DNA from: Proteromonas lacertae
Lineage: Eukaryota; Sar; Bigyra; Opalinata; Proteromonadidae
Assembly (NCBI GenBank): GCA_002245135.1
Contig: NGBS01000922.1
Location: 1 to 36,754 of the forward strand
Length of the DNA stretch: 36,754 nt
Direction of reading: 5' to 3'
The position numbers were made by a program, and so were the translations under genes. The notes beneath the pieces are model-generated. The model made no database searches. It was not told the DNA's origin and saw only the letters and a list, made by a program, of their open reading frames with translations. Positions 18,004 to 27,127 of the stretch are shown here, one piece after another (the stretch's first letter is position 1; each line of letters opens with the position of its first letter).

Positions 18004-19737
18004 CTAGCAGTTTCTATAATAATACTTTCCATATACATAAAAGTTGCACATTCTTATTTTATTATTTAGTGTTTTATTTTCAATGGTAAGTATATTTGAT
18101 AATACATCATTGAAATTATTTCGATATGTTCTTGAATATAAAGGTGTTATATGTGTCATTGTATCATACACGCTTATACCTTGTATTATGCAATTACATT
18201 TTTTATTTGTACATATTTTATGATTTAAAGAAATGTATTTTGTGTTATTCAATTCTGTAATATGTATTGGATATATCGTAGCATTTATTCCAATAATAGT
18301 ATAGCATTCTTTTCTATGTTTCATATAACAATATAAACAAATGTTACTATTTTTTAACCTTGGAGTATCTTCAATATATAATGCATTAGGTATAAAAGAG
18401 GTAAAATATTTAATCATACTTGTAACATTATATTCTATTTCATTGTATTTATTATCAGCATATTCTGACATAACTGAACTAAATATTACTAAAATCCATT
18501 TTAATTTTGTATTACCAAAATATTTGTCATATAATTCAGTAAAATTGTCACATCTTAATCTAAAATAGAAATAATGCATCATTATGCCATGCTGTTTTGT
18601 AAAAGGAACTAGAGCTGGAATCCATTGTTCTAAATGTGAATCTCCAATCAACAAAAAATTCCTTTCTGTAATATAATCATTTCCTTTTAAATGACAATGA
18701 CTACACCATAATTGATAAGATGAAGCTATTCCTTCTTTTATAACACTTATATTTTTATCTATCCTTTTAATATTCAGAAATACAATCATTTTCTTTATTA
18801 TTACAATAGCAGAGCATAAAATGAATAAGTATATAACATTTCCATGAGTTTTGATATTTTTTTCTATCAAATAAAATTCAATAATAGCTAATAGAAGAGA
18901 CTTCGTAATACTCATTACAATTTTATTTTTTTTGTTACAACTAAATATATAATGGCATAAATATAATGTATAAGATATTTTTCCAATAAAGGCAACTATT
19001 TTATTTATTAAATGACATATAGTATAATTATTTTTACTTGTACATATCATCGTTGATAAAACTGATAATAGAATAACATTAATGAAAGGACTAACTATAA
19101 TACACATATTTAAAATTATAATAGTCAATATTCCAATATCAATATTCATATAAACATTAATTTTGGTGTATATTGGAAGTAAATAATACCATATTCTTAT
19201 TAATGTGTTATAGTAATATGAGTTATCCTTTAAATAACATTCACTTATAAAATCATATGATAAAGAAAAAACTATGATTGCATAATATAACATTTTACTT
19301 TTGAATAAACTTTGAAGAACTATTTGAATTAAGAATAATTGAAATATAACAGATACATACCATAAATGATTGAAGAAGGATTTATTTTCTTTATAAAAGT
19401 AATCATTTTCACTATATATTAGCCTTATGTTATAAACATATATAAAAGCATACATAGAATCTATACAATCATTTTCATTCAAAATTTTGTTGTTTATTAG
19501 AACTGCAATTGTATATATTATCAAAAGATAATAACTTGGAGATATTCTATAATATCTATGGTAAATACTTCGGCAATTATATTTTTCTCTCTGTCTTTGA
19601 GATAAAAATCCTGCTATATTTATAAATACTATAACTCCTAAATATCCATATTTGAACATATCAATATTATTATGATAAAATAAAATAAATAAAATTCCAT
19701 AACCCTTTAACAACACCAAATCATATCTATAATTCAT
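18004..19737 (-). CDS. Acyltransferase-3 fused to SGNH domain, O-acyltransferase (577 aa)
   Basis: Residues 1-330 form a polytopic AT3 domain: LLKGYGILFILFYHNN with the catalytic His at 22, GYLGVIVFINIAGFLSQ (31-47), HLWYVSVIFQLF (124-135) and FIGKISYTLYLCHY. The second half is an SGNH hydrolase-like domain with LLIGDSHLEQW (about 365), IEDTPRL, and DTMTHIT near the end as the Asp/His pair. Such proteins O-acetylate or otherwise acylate surface sugars. Several Cys residues in the lumenal part suggest disulfides. AT3 motifs deviate from the bacterial consensus (LRG to LKG, VDVFF to VIVFI), so it is a divergent member. The frame is intact and intronless. It lies 18 bp downstream of the GT15 gene on the same strand, hinting at coupled expression. 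Confidence 0.8.
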   Translation of the reverse strand: MNYRYDLVLLKGYGILFILFYHNNIDMFKYGYLGVIVFINIAGFLSQRQREKYNCRSIYHRYYRISPSYYLLIIYTIAVLINNKILNENDCIDSMYAFIYVYNIRLIYSENDYFYKENKSFFNHLWYVSVIFQLFLIQIVLQSLFKSKMLYYAIIVFSLSYDFISECYLKDNSYYYNTLIRIWYYLLPIYTKINVYMNIDIGILTIIILNMCIIVSPFINVILLSVLSTMICTSKNNYTICHLINKIVAFIGKISYTLYLCHYIFSCNKKNKIVMSITKSLLLAIIEFYLIEKNIKTHGNVIYLFILCSAIVIIKKMIVFLNIKRIDKNISVIKEGIASSYQLWCSHCHLKGNDYITERNFLLIGDSHLEQWIPALVPFTKQHGIMMHYFYFRLRCDNFTELYDKYFGNTKLKWILVIFSSVMSEYADNKYNEIEYNVTSMIKYFTSFIPNALYIEDTPRLKNSNICLYCYMKHRKECYTIIGINATIYPIHITELNNTKYISLNHKICTNKKCNCIIQGISVYDTMTHITPLYSRTYRNNFNDVLSNILTIENKTLNNKIRMCNFYVYGKYYYRNC

Positions 19738-19755
19738 CTTATCTTATATGTAATT

Positions 19756-20736
19756 TTAACAGTTTTGATGACAATATTTTACTGAAGGAGGTAAAGGTAT
19801 AACTGCGCTTTTTTCAGTAAATAATGATAATCCTATATATCGTAAAGGAGCATCTCCCCATCTATATATAAATTGACCATAACTTAAATCAACTAAATTA
19901 ATGAATTGATACATCTCTTTTGATGTAAAAAATTTCACCCTACATATTTCAAAATTATTGTAATACATTTTTGCAGTAGAATTAAATATATTACTATATT
20001 TTTCATTATCTTTTGCTATAATATTCATGGATTTCACAAGAGATTCTGTAAATTCTTTTAACCCTTTGACAACTTTACCACTATCATTAGTTATTTTGTT
20101 ATGCATATATACAACATTCTTTTTCATGTATTTGAACAAATTGATCGTAGTATTAAGCACAGATTCTGAATCTAAACGCATGAATAAATCTATGTTACAT
20201 AGAGATTTATGTAAAAACACATCTCTAAAGAAAAATCTACACATATGCTGATAATTCCATTTACCTCTTTTCGTAAAATTTGGTTTAAAATATGATTCAT
20301 TAAATTTATAAGGAAATCTTGCAAATATATTTGAAACATCAACTACATAATAAGATATATTTTTATAATTCTCTTGGATATTTACTTTATCTGTTACATA
20401 GAAAATTAATCTATCATGATAATTTTGTTTCAAAAACAAATAATTTCTTTCGATGAATTGTCTGATTTGATTATAGAATAATAGTACTATTATTACTTTT
20501 TCTTTACCTTTACATATTTTGATTGCATTATATATTCCATTTATATATTCTAATCTACTATTATATAAGTATACTGATTTTATAAATAATTTAGATATGT
20601 TTTGTCTTTCATATATATTTATAAGTTTTATTTCTTTTATTTTATCAATTTTAAAATGTATAGATTTATATAATATCATAAAACATATAATTATAAAAAA
20701 TAATTTAAGATAAAATTTGAATTCACATTTTGTCAT
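19756..20736 (-). CDS. GT15 alpha-1,2-mannosyltransferase, KTR/MNT-like (326 aa)
   Basis: GT15 enzymes (yeast Kre2/Mnt1, Ktr) add alpha-1,2-mannose from GDP-mannose in the Golgi. The protein has an N-terminal anchor (about 8-24). The catalytic domain carries the family blocks in order: KVIIVLLFYNQ, then KWNYQHMCRFFFRDVF (159-174), FMRLDSESVLN (185-195), YNNFEICR (259-266, with the Glu of the catalytic NFEI block) and YRWGDAPLRYIGLSLF (291-306), ending with YCHQNC. Length is near the short end for the family (yeast members about 400-440). The frame is intact. GT15 is best known from fungi, making this the most taxonomically suggestive gene here. It is divergent from the acyltransferase at 20,798. 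Confidence 0.9.
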   Translation of the reverse strand: MTKCEFKFYLKLFFIIICFMILYKSIHFKIDKIKEIKLINIYERQNISKLFIKSVYLYNSRLEYINGIYNAIKICKGKEKVIIVLLFYNQIRQFIERNYLFLKQNYHDRLIFYVTDKVNIQENYKNISYYVVDVSNIFARFPYKFNESYFKPNFTKRGKWNYQHMCRFFFRDVFLHKSLCNIDLFMRLDSESVLNTTINLFKYMKKNVVYMHNKITNDSGKVVKGLKEFTESLVKSMNIIAKDNEKYSNIFNSTAKMYYNNFEICRVKFFTSKEMYQFINLVDLSYGQFIYRWGDAPLRYIGLSLFTEKSAVIPLPPSVKYCHQNC

Positions 20737-20797
20737 TTGTTATAACATCAAAAATGAAAGTCTATATGAAAAATCTATTGTTTTTCAATAAATTAAA
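20737..20797. promoter_or_regulatory. 61-bp divergent intergenic region, likely shared promoter
   Basis: This gap separates the start codons of the GT15 gene (minus) and the acyltransferase gene (plus). It is AT-rich. No binding site is recognised; the promoter call rests on the head-to-head geometry, which repeats that at 13,719-13,773. Confidence 0.35.
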
Positions 20798-22522
20798 ATG
20801 AAATATTATATTGATATACAATTATTAAGGGGTTTTTCAATATTATTTATAATTTTATTTCATTTTAATATTATTAAAAGCGGATATAAAGGAGTAGATG
20901 TTTTTATACTAATATCAGGATTTTTAGTATACAATCAATACGAGAAAAACAAATCAATTTTATTATTTTTTGTGCATAGGATTCAAAGAATAATAATACT
21001 ATCATATTTTGTGCAGTTTTCGATATTAGTATTCTATTCAGTATATGATAAATATGATATATCAAATGTAATTGATGAATATAATAATGCTTTACTATTT
21101 GTTTCAAATATTTACTATTATTACATAGGTAATGATTACTTTTTGTCTAATACTAAGAAAGTGTTGTTACATTATTGGTATATATCAATGGATCTTCACT
21201 TATATTTCATATATCCATTAATTCATAAAGCAAAAATGATTTTCATATTCATATTTTATTTAATATCCATGATAATTGATATAAAAGATAATAATTTTTC
21301 ATATTATTTTGCAATAACTAGGTTGTATGAATATTTAATAGGAAAAGCATCATTTATTTATAGAAGAATAAATAATAAGTATATAAAATGTATTTCAATT
21401 ATATTAATACTCAATTCACTTTCCATTACAAATAGTAATTACTATTTAAGCAATATAGTAATTCTATTATTTACTTTTATATATTTAGTAAATGAATCAC
21501 AAAGTATTAGTATATATATTATTGAAAAAATAGGAAATATTTCATATATCTTATACCTTATTCATTATCCATTATCAATTAAAAATAATTCAATTATGTT
21601 GCTAATTTTTTTATTACCCATATATGTTATTCTTAAATATATAGAAAGCTCTATTACTATACATTTAAAAGAACTCAATATAGTATATTCATTAGCATTT
21701 GTTCTGTTCTATTATTTTATCTGCAGAATTGTGTCATTTAAAATATCAAAGAGTAAAACAGAATTAAAAGATATTGTTCCAAAGTACACATTTATTGTTA
21801 CTTGTTGTGATAATTTTGAATATAGTAGAAATGATATATTAATTATTGGTGATTCTCATTCATACAGATTCCTTGTAAATGTTTTGCTTAAAATATGTGG
21901 AAATAAAATTAAGATATACTATAAATTTGTTTATACAAACTGGATAATACATAATTCTATAAAATATATTAATGATGTTTATAACATATTTTATCTAATA
22001 ATATCCATGAATATGATATCTTGTAGATTAAATTATAAGCTACCTATTTTGATTGATGAATATACAAAGTATGTTCTATTCTTAAAATCAAAATGTAAAT
22101 ATCTAATAGTATATAAACCTACACCTACTTTCAATAAGTCAATAGATTGTTTAACGCAAATAAAAAAAAGAATTGCATTAATAAACCATAATATTACTTA
22201 TATACCTTTCAATCTTAATATCGCATATAATGATTATTTAGTTCTTAACGATCTATCGAAATATTATTGTAGCAAAAGAATATGCAACCTTACATATAAT
22301 AATAGATGTATTTATGATGATTATAATCATTTAAATCCATATTTCTATCGTAGTATATTTTATAATGTCAAGAATGATATACAAAAATACATTCCACAAG
22401 TTAAACAAAAAGACATAAAATGCAAAAATTTTATTGTATATAATAATATAATCCCTTACAATTGGTTATTTTTGAGGAGTTTCTGTATTAAATCATATTA
22501 TAGTAAATCAGATTTAAAATAG
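20798..22522 (+). CDS. Acyltransferase-3 fused to SGNH domain, O-acyltransferase (574 aa)
   Basis: This intact paralogue has the same architecture as the gene at 18,004. The AT3 part has IQLLRGFSILFIILFHFN with the catalytic His at 22, SGYKGVDVFILISGFLV (closer to the bacterial consensus than its neighbour), LHYWYISMDLHLYFIYP and KIGNISYILYLIHYP-like segments; about ten membrane spans are visible. The SGNH part has ILIIGDSHSYRFL (about 351) and YDDYNHLNPYF (about 505) as the Ser and Asp/His blocks. Substrate and acyl group cannot be read from the sequence. It is divergent from the GT15 gene, and repeat copy B starts about 25 bp after its TAG stop. Confidence 0.8.
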   Translation: MKYYIDIQLLRGFSILFIILFHFNIIKSGYKGVDVFILISGFLVYNQYEKNKSILLFFVHRIQRIIILSYFVQFSILVFYSVYDKYDISNVIDEYNNALLFVSNIYYYYIGNDYFLSNTKKVLLHYWYISMDLHLYFIYPLIHKAKMIFIFIFYLISMIIDIKDNNFSYYFAITRLYEYLIGKASFIYRRINNKYIKCISIILILNSLSITNSNYYLSNIVILLFTFIYLVNESQSISIYIIEKIGNISYILYLIHYPLSIKNNSIMLLIFLLPIYVILKYIESSITIHLKELNIVYSLAFVLFYYFICRIVSFKISKSKTELKDIVPKYTFIVTCCDNFEYSRNDILIIGDSHSYRFLVNVLLKICGNKIKIYYKFVYTNWIIHNSIKYINDVYNIFYLIISMNMISCRLNYKLPILIDEYTKYVLFLKSKCKYLIVYKPTPTFNKSIDCLTQIKKRIALINHNITYIPFNLNIAYNDYLVLNDLSKYYCSKRICNLTYNNRCIYDDYNHLNPYFYRSIFYNVKNDIQKYIPQVKQKDIKCKNFIVYNNIIPYNWLFLRSFCIKSYYSKSDLK

Positions 22523-22548
22523 TGATTAAATCATTAACATTAGAAAAT

Positions 22549-22850
22549 CATTTCTTATTTTATATAGAAAGATTTAATAATTATTATATTCTAATTATTT
22601 CAGCTAATGTATTTTAGTCTATATTAGCTAAATATGCATTTAGTTTGCTTCAAAAATTTCTAGAAAACAAACGGCGCAAATATTCAAACTATTTATATTA
22701 ACAAAAAAGTATATTGCAGAGGTAGGTCATATAACAAAGTAAGTATAAAAGTAACAATTTTTCATCAAGACAAGTAAGAATATACATTTAATTTGTTTTA
22801 AAAGTGTCTGGTAGACAAATGGCCAACTATGACAAATGGCACACAACAAT
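22549..22850 (+). repeat. 300-bp repeat family, copy B
   Basis: This full-length copy runs from CATTTCTTATTTTATATAG to GGCACACAACAAT. It is near-identical to D and, inverted, to C. It forms the left arm of an inverted pair around the FkbM gene. Confidence 0.9.
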
Positions 22851-22968
22851 CTTCTCATGATATTAATAAAACATGTGAAGATGTGCCATATAAATATTTA
22901 TCAAATTTATTAAAAACTAATTTTGAAAAAAGGAACTAAAAAGGGTACTATTCTTTAAATAAACTTGA

Positions 22969-23853
22969 TTAAGTATTGCACTTCATACCAAAATTTGATC
23001 TATATGTATTCTCTAATGAAATTAATTCTTTCACTTTCTTATTGTAATCTTTATCTTCCCAACACTCATTTCTGTTTATCATTTTAATATTGCATTGCTT
23101 ATATCCATTATCTGTTAGCATCTTTCTCACTAACATGTTTTTATTATTCCTATTTCCATTAAACTCTATTGTCCAGTAATGGACATAAACAGAAAAATCA
23201 AAAGTTTGCAATACATTATATTCAGCTCCTTCAACATCCAATGAAAAAAAGTCAATATGTGTTATATTGTGAATATGTAATATGTTGCTTATATTGCTAC
23301 ATTTTACAGTAACTGACTTTATTCGATCTAATCCGAACCAATTTTTAGGTAATTCTTCTGATATTCCCCCTACTGCTGATTTTTGTTTATATTCTGTTAT
23401 ATCTTCTTTACACACAGCTGAACAGATAATTTGTGATCGTGGTCTTTTGCTTTGATTTTTCAATAGCTTGATGCAATTATCAAATCCACCCTCAATTAAC
23501 AATCCTGACCAACCTAAATAATTTTCAAAAAAATATGTGTTGCTATAAGTTAATCCATCTAAAGCACCTAATTCAATATATATTCCATTTAATTTATTTT
23601 TAAAGAAATTGTTATAAAATAGTCTATCTTCTCCTGATTGACTATGAAATGATTTATTAAATTTCTCATTTACATCATTATATAGACAACTCCATAATCT
23701 TGGGTATAAATTACTTTCATAGTATGTTTGATATGTAAATATTTTTGAAATACTGCATTTGTTACTAAATACTTTATTGCTATTAATATTTATTAAACAA
23801 TATACTAATGTGATGATAGAAATAATGGATAGAAATACAAAATAAATATTCAT
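22969..23853 (-). CDS. FkbM-family SAM methyltransferase, membrane-anchored (294 aa)
   Basis: FkbM-type (Methyltransf_21) enzymes O-methylate sugars and other small molecules. An N-terminal anchor (3-22) is followed by SQSGEDRLFYNNFF (71-84), the SAM-binding motif YIELGALDGLTYSNTYFFE (92-110), LGWSGLLIEG (113-122) and the family signature IDFFSLDVEGAEYNVLQTF (200-218). These are the standard FkbM blocks in the right order and spacing. The frame is intact, ends in TAA and is intronless. The product is probably lumenal in the Golgi, inferred from the anchor. The gene sits alone between inverted copies B and C of the repeat family, unlike its neighbours, which are packed together. Substrate unknown; a methylated sugar is the best guess. 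Confidence 0.85.
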   Translation of the reverse strand: MNIYFVFLSIISIITLVYCLININSNKVFSNKCSISKIFTYQTYYESNLYPRLWSCLYNDVNEKFNKSFHSQSGEDRLFYNNFFKNKLNGIYIELGALDGLTYSNTYFFENYLGWSGLLIEGGFDNCIKLLKNQSKRPRSQIICSAVCKEDITEYKQKSAVGGISEELPKNWFGLDRIKSVTVKCSNISNILHIHNITHIDFFSLDVEGAEYNVLQTFDFSVYVHYWTIEFNGNRNNKNMLVRKMLTDNGYKQCNIKMINRNECWEDKDYNKKVKELISLENTYRSNFGMKCNT

Positions 23854-23977
23854 AACTTTATTTATTAATTTAAATATAAAAAAGAAAAGAAAAAATGATA
23901 AAATATATATTTTTTATATCTATAATATAAACAGAGAATATTATAATGATATATATTGGATGAGAAAAAGTGAGAGG

Positions 23978-24323
23978 TGTTGTGCGCCATTTGTCATAGT
24001 TGGCCATTTGTCTACCAGACACTTTTAAAACAAACTAAATGTATATTCTTACTTGTCTTGATGAAAAATTGTTACTTTTATACTTACTTTATTATATGAC
24101 CTACCTCTGCAATATACTTTTTTGTTAATATAAATAGTTTGAATATTTGAGCCGTTTGTTTTCTAGAAATTTTTGAAGCAAACTAAATGCATATTTAGCT
24201 AATATAGACTAAAATACATTAGCTGAAATGATTAGAACAACTTAATGTTGATCATAAGACATTTAAAATGAAAAAAGAAAATATAGAATCAAGCCTCACT
24301 CAAGCCTATTTTTTACATTTCTT
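23978..24323 (-). repeat. 300-bp repeat family, copy C
   Basis: This is the longest copy. It runs inverted from TGTTGTGCGCCATTTGTC to TTTTTTACATTTC and carries a block with CAAGCCTCACTCAAGCC near its inner end that is absent from A, B and D. It forms an inverted pair with B to its left and a head-to-head pair with D to its right. Confidence 0.9.
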
Positions 24324-24617
24324 TTTTATATAGAAAGATTTAATAATTATTATATTCTAATTATTTCAGCTAATGTAATTTGGTCTATATTAGCTAAATA
24401 TGCATTTAGTTTGCTTCAAAAATTTCTAGAAAACAAACGGCTCAAATATTCAAACTATTTATATTAACAAAAAAGTATATTGCAGAGGTAGGTCATATAA
24501 CAAAGTAAGTATAAAAGTAACAATTTTTCATCAAGACAAGTAAGAATATACATTTAATTTGTTTTAAAAGTGTCTGGTAGACAAATGGCCAACTATGACA
24601 AATGGCGCACAACAACA
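24317..24617 (+). repeat. 300-bp repeat family, copy D
   Basis: This full-length copy is near-identical to B. It begins within the last bases of copy C, so C and D make a palindrome of more than 600 bp centred near 24,320. Confidence 0.9.
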
Positions 24618-25051
24618 ATGATTAATCTATAGATACAACAAAATTAATATGATGAGATGATGATTTTTCAGGATATATTACACCAGCTTCAGCAACAGCT
24701 TTAGCAAGATTATGTTACACCAGTTAACCAGAGAATAAGTTCATCTGTTGTGATTGAAGAACTACCACCTAAGATTCTATAAATAACAGTGACTAAATGA
24801 CAAATATAAACTTGTTACTTTTAAACTTACTTTGTTATATATCCTATATCTGCAATATACATTATTTTAGATATTGAAGGAGTTGATCCATTATTTTAGA
24901 GCTAGTAACTGTAAGTGTATTCAATACAGAGGAAGTGATTTGAAGTATAAACATATAGCTTTAGTTGAGATGATAATGATGAGAACATCATTAAATACTG
25001 GATCAGTTACAGACAATGTGAATATATTAATACCTGAAAGTTTAGTTGGAA
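24618..25051 (+). other. Decayed coding-like fragments and partial repeat copy G
   Basis: No intact gene is seen. A short stretch near 24,710-24,780 reads TPVNQRISSSVVIEELPPKI, and another at 24,950-25,055 ends in TDNVNILIPESLVGR. The same DNVNIL-P-SLV pattern recurs at about 26,630-26,660, so both may come from one decayed, unidentified protein gene. Between them, 24,811-24,861 matches the inverted tail of the 300-bp repeat family (TTGTTACTTTTAAACTTAC, then CTGCAATATACAT). Confidence 0.35.
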
Positions 25052-26080
25052 GATAATAGTAGAATCAAAAATGGGTTTGGCTTGGCCATCCCATCCTCTT
25101 TTAATACAATACATATGTATTGTCTTTATTATTTTGTAGATTTACAAGTTTGACTTGATAGAGTTTTTATAAAATAAAAGAAAACTATCAATAATTCAAC
25201 CAAAAAAATATAACCAAAAATAATAAAAAAATACTAAACTAGCTGTTGTATTTTTTTTATTTTTATTTCTCGCTTTTTGAAATGTCTCTTTATCTATTGA
25301 TTTTTATATCATAAATCTATTGCTACCTTATAGGTAATCAACAAAATTTTACTTTTAGACTGATCAAATAACTATTTCATAATTAAAAATCGAAAAAACA
25401 AAAATACAACGATTTCAATAAAAATAGTCGTTTTGTTTGAATTTTCATTCCCTTTATTTAGATCTTTCTCGCTAATTAGAGCAAATGAGATCCCCAAAAC
25501 AACTATGTAAAGTCACTGTCAAAAAAACTCCTGTTACAGAGTCTGAAAAAGAGAAAATTAGAGCTATGGTAAAACAATCTTGTAGTATTGGAGAAATTGC
25601 CTTAAAAATGGTAAGAACCAAGAGTACTATTTGGAAGTACTTACAAATTATGGGGTTGAAGACGTCCAAAGCCAAATCAAGTATTTCACCACCTAAGGTT
25701 AGAAGAGGGAGAAAGCCAATTATTTTGAACTCTATCATTAGTGGGCAAGCTGTTAGAGATTATATCTTGAGAAATCAAGTTAATGGCACTACAATTCAAT
25801 CTGCCAAAACACTCAGAAATGTGTTGGTGAAGAACAGCTTAATCCCCTCAACAGTATCATTAAGTACTATTCGTCGTTATTGTAAATCATGGAAGATCTT
25901 TTTTGGAAATAGTGGAGTTTGTCTAGGCTTGACCCAAAAGAACGTTGAAGAAAGATTAATGACAGTATCTCAAAACATATTCTTGGATTATAAGACGATT
26001 ATGTTCTCAGATGAATCGATGATTAGACTTAGAAATGTTAAAAGTGTTGGATGGAGTATCTAGAATTTGGAATTAAATTA
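25052..26080 (+). mobile_element. Tc1/mariner element, copy 2 (3' truncated)
   Basis: The element has a left flank shared with copy 1, about 430 bp of leader, then a transposase gene that is good up to its first catalytic block and is then cut off. After the break at about 26,062, unrelated AT-rich DNA follows with GTCAAGCCAAGCCACC, loosely inverted to GGTTTGGCTTGGCCATCC near 25,065, which might be the terminal repeats of a shortened copy. Confidence 0.75.
25485..26063 (+). pseudogene. Tc1/mariner transposase, N-terminal part (192 aa)
   Basis: The protein starts at a plausible ATG and has the paired helix-turn-helix DNA-binding region of Tc1 enzymes: VTESEKEKIRAMVKQSCSIG, then ALKMVRTKSTIWKYLQIMG, and a second HTH around LSTIRRYCKSWKIFFG. 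A basic GRKP-type linker (KVRRGRKPIILNS) lies between them. The first catalytic Asp block, MFSDESMIRL, is present near residue 177. The frame then ends at GWSI with a TAG; the second Asp and the Glu, kept in copy 1, are missing. Normal length is about 340 residues, so roughly 55 percent remains. It binds DNA in principle but cannot cut. Confidence 0.85.
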
Positions 26081-27127
26081 TGTCAAGCCAAGCCACCAGA
26101 CATAATTATGCTTTTAGATATCGTGAAGCATGTATGACATGTCTTTACAAACAGGGTGACTTCGTTCTAGACAATGACATTAAAAGAATTAGAAAGATAA
26201 CAAACATCCCAGAAGAGTAATTAGCCTAAAAGAAGGTTCTATACAATTTTATACAATTGTCCGAATTAAAAAAATATTTTGTAGGGGTTTTTCATTTGAT
26301 TTTATGTTAACCAAAATTAATACATATAATATAGTAGTCATTTAAAATATTAACTCAAAAGTATTTCAACTAGTTTAGAGTAACTCAAAATATAAAATAC
26401 TCGAGCTTGACTTAATTTATTTTGTTAAATAGAAAGAGATATGGAATTTCATATTTTTAAAAATATATATTAGAAAAATCAAATAAAAAGCAAAAGAAAG
26501 TTAAAAAAAATGAATCGAACGTTCGAGCCAAATCGAACGATATTTTTGAAACTACTATTACAATCTTCAACTAATGTTTTATGATTACTATTTAAGTCTA
26601 ATTCACATTGTATACTTCCAGAATTATCGTGACAATGTGAATATACTATTACCTAAAAGTTTAGTAAGAAGAAATTGTTTAATTAATTAAGCCAATTATA
26701 GTAAAGAAGCTGAGAGTATGTGTTTCATATACAGTTTTCCTACAAAGAGTATGTTTATAGAATGAATTTAACATCTTTAAAGTATCCAGTAGATCCTGTC
26801 AATCATATAACTATCAATATATAACTATAGTGAATAAAGAACCAATATCTTTGTATGGAAAAACAGTATGGATTTTCATAACTATAAGTTTATGAAAATG
26901 ATTTCTGTTGTGTTAAAGGCACTTTTAGTAAACATATGTTAAGTAGTTGGTGTTAAAACTATGAAGAAAAACATGATGACAATTTAAATTCTAATAAAAT
27001 TTGACTGATTGTTTATATAAATCTTCATTATAGATTTTATTTAAATAACTAACTATCAAATAAGCCAGCAACAAGGAATAGAATGATTAAACATCGAATT
27101 AGTATTTTTAATAAGACAAAATAATTA
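26081..27127. other. Gene-free stretch with faint coding relics
   Basis: No supportable gene is seen in about 1 kb. A relic near 26,630-26,660 reads DNVNILLPKSLVRR and resembles the end of the fragment at 25,010-25,055. Another near 26,765-26,810 reads MNLTSLKYPVDPVNHITIN. These hint at old mobile-element or gene debris, but no family can be assigned. Confidence 0.4.

Larger units (their letters stand above)
22549..24323. mobile_element. Candidate composite unit: FkbM gene between long inverted repeats
   Basis: Copy B (plus, 22,549-22,850) and copy C (minus, 23,978-24,323) are near-identical and face each other across about 1.1 kb that contains one gene, the FkbM methyltransferase. The geometry is that of a cargo-carrying element with roughly 300-bp terminal inverted repeats. 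No transposase lies inside and no target duplication was identified, so it could equally be two independent insertions of one repeat. Confidence 0.35.

Noticed and set aside
18341-18568. Plus-strand ORF inside the acyltransferase gene at 18.0-19.7 kb.
   Set aside because: It is the antisense shadow of an intact, motif-rich gene. The same holds for plus ORFs at 20,027 and 20,519 and minus ORFs at 7,603, 11,262 and 20,904.
9623-24617. The 300-bp repeats as LTRs of a retroelement.
   Set aside because: B and C are inverted, not direct, no reverse transcriptase or gag lies between any pair, and no primer-binding site was seen.
8251-24861. Repeat copies A-G as a CRISPR-like or satellite array.
   Set aside because: The copies are about 300 bp, widely and irregularly spaced, in both orientations, with genes and other elements between them.
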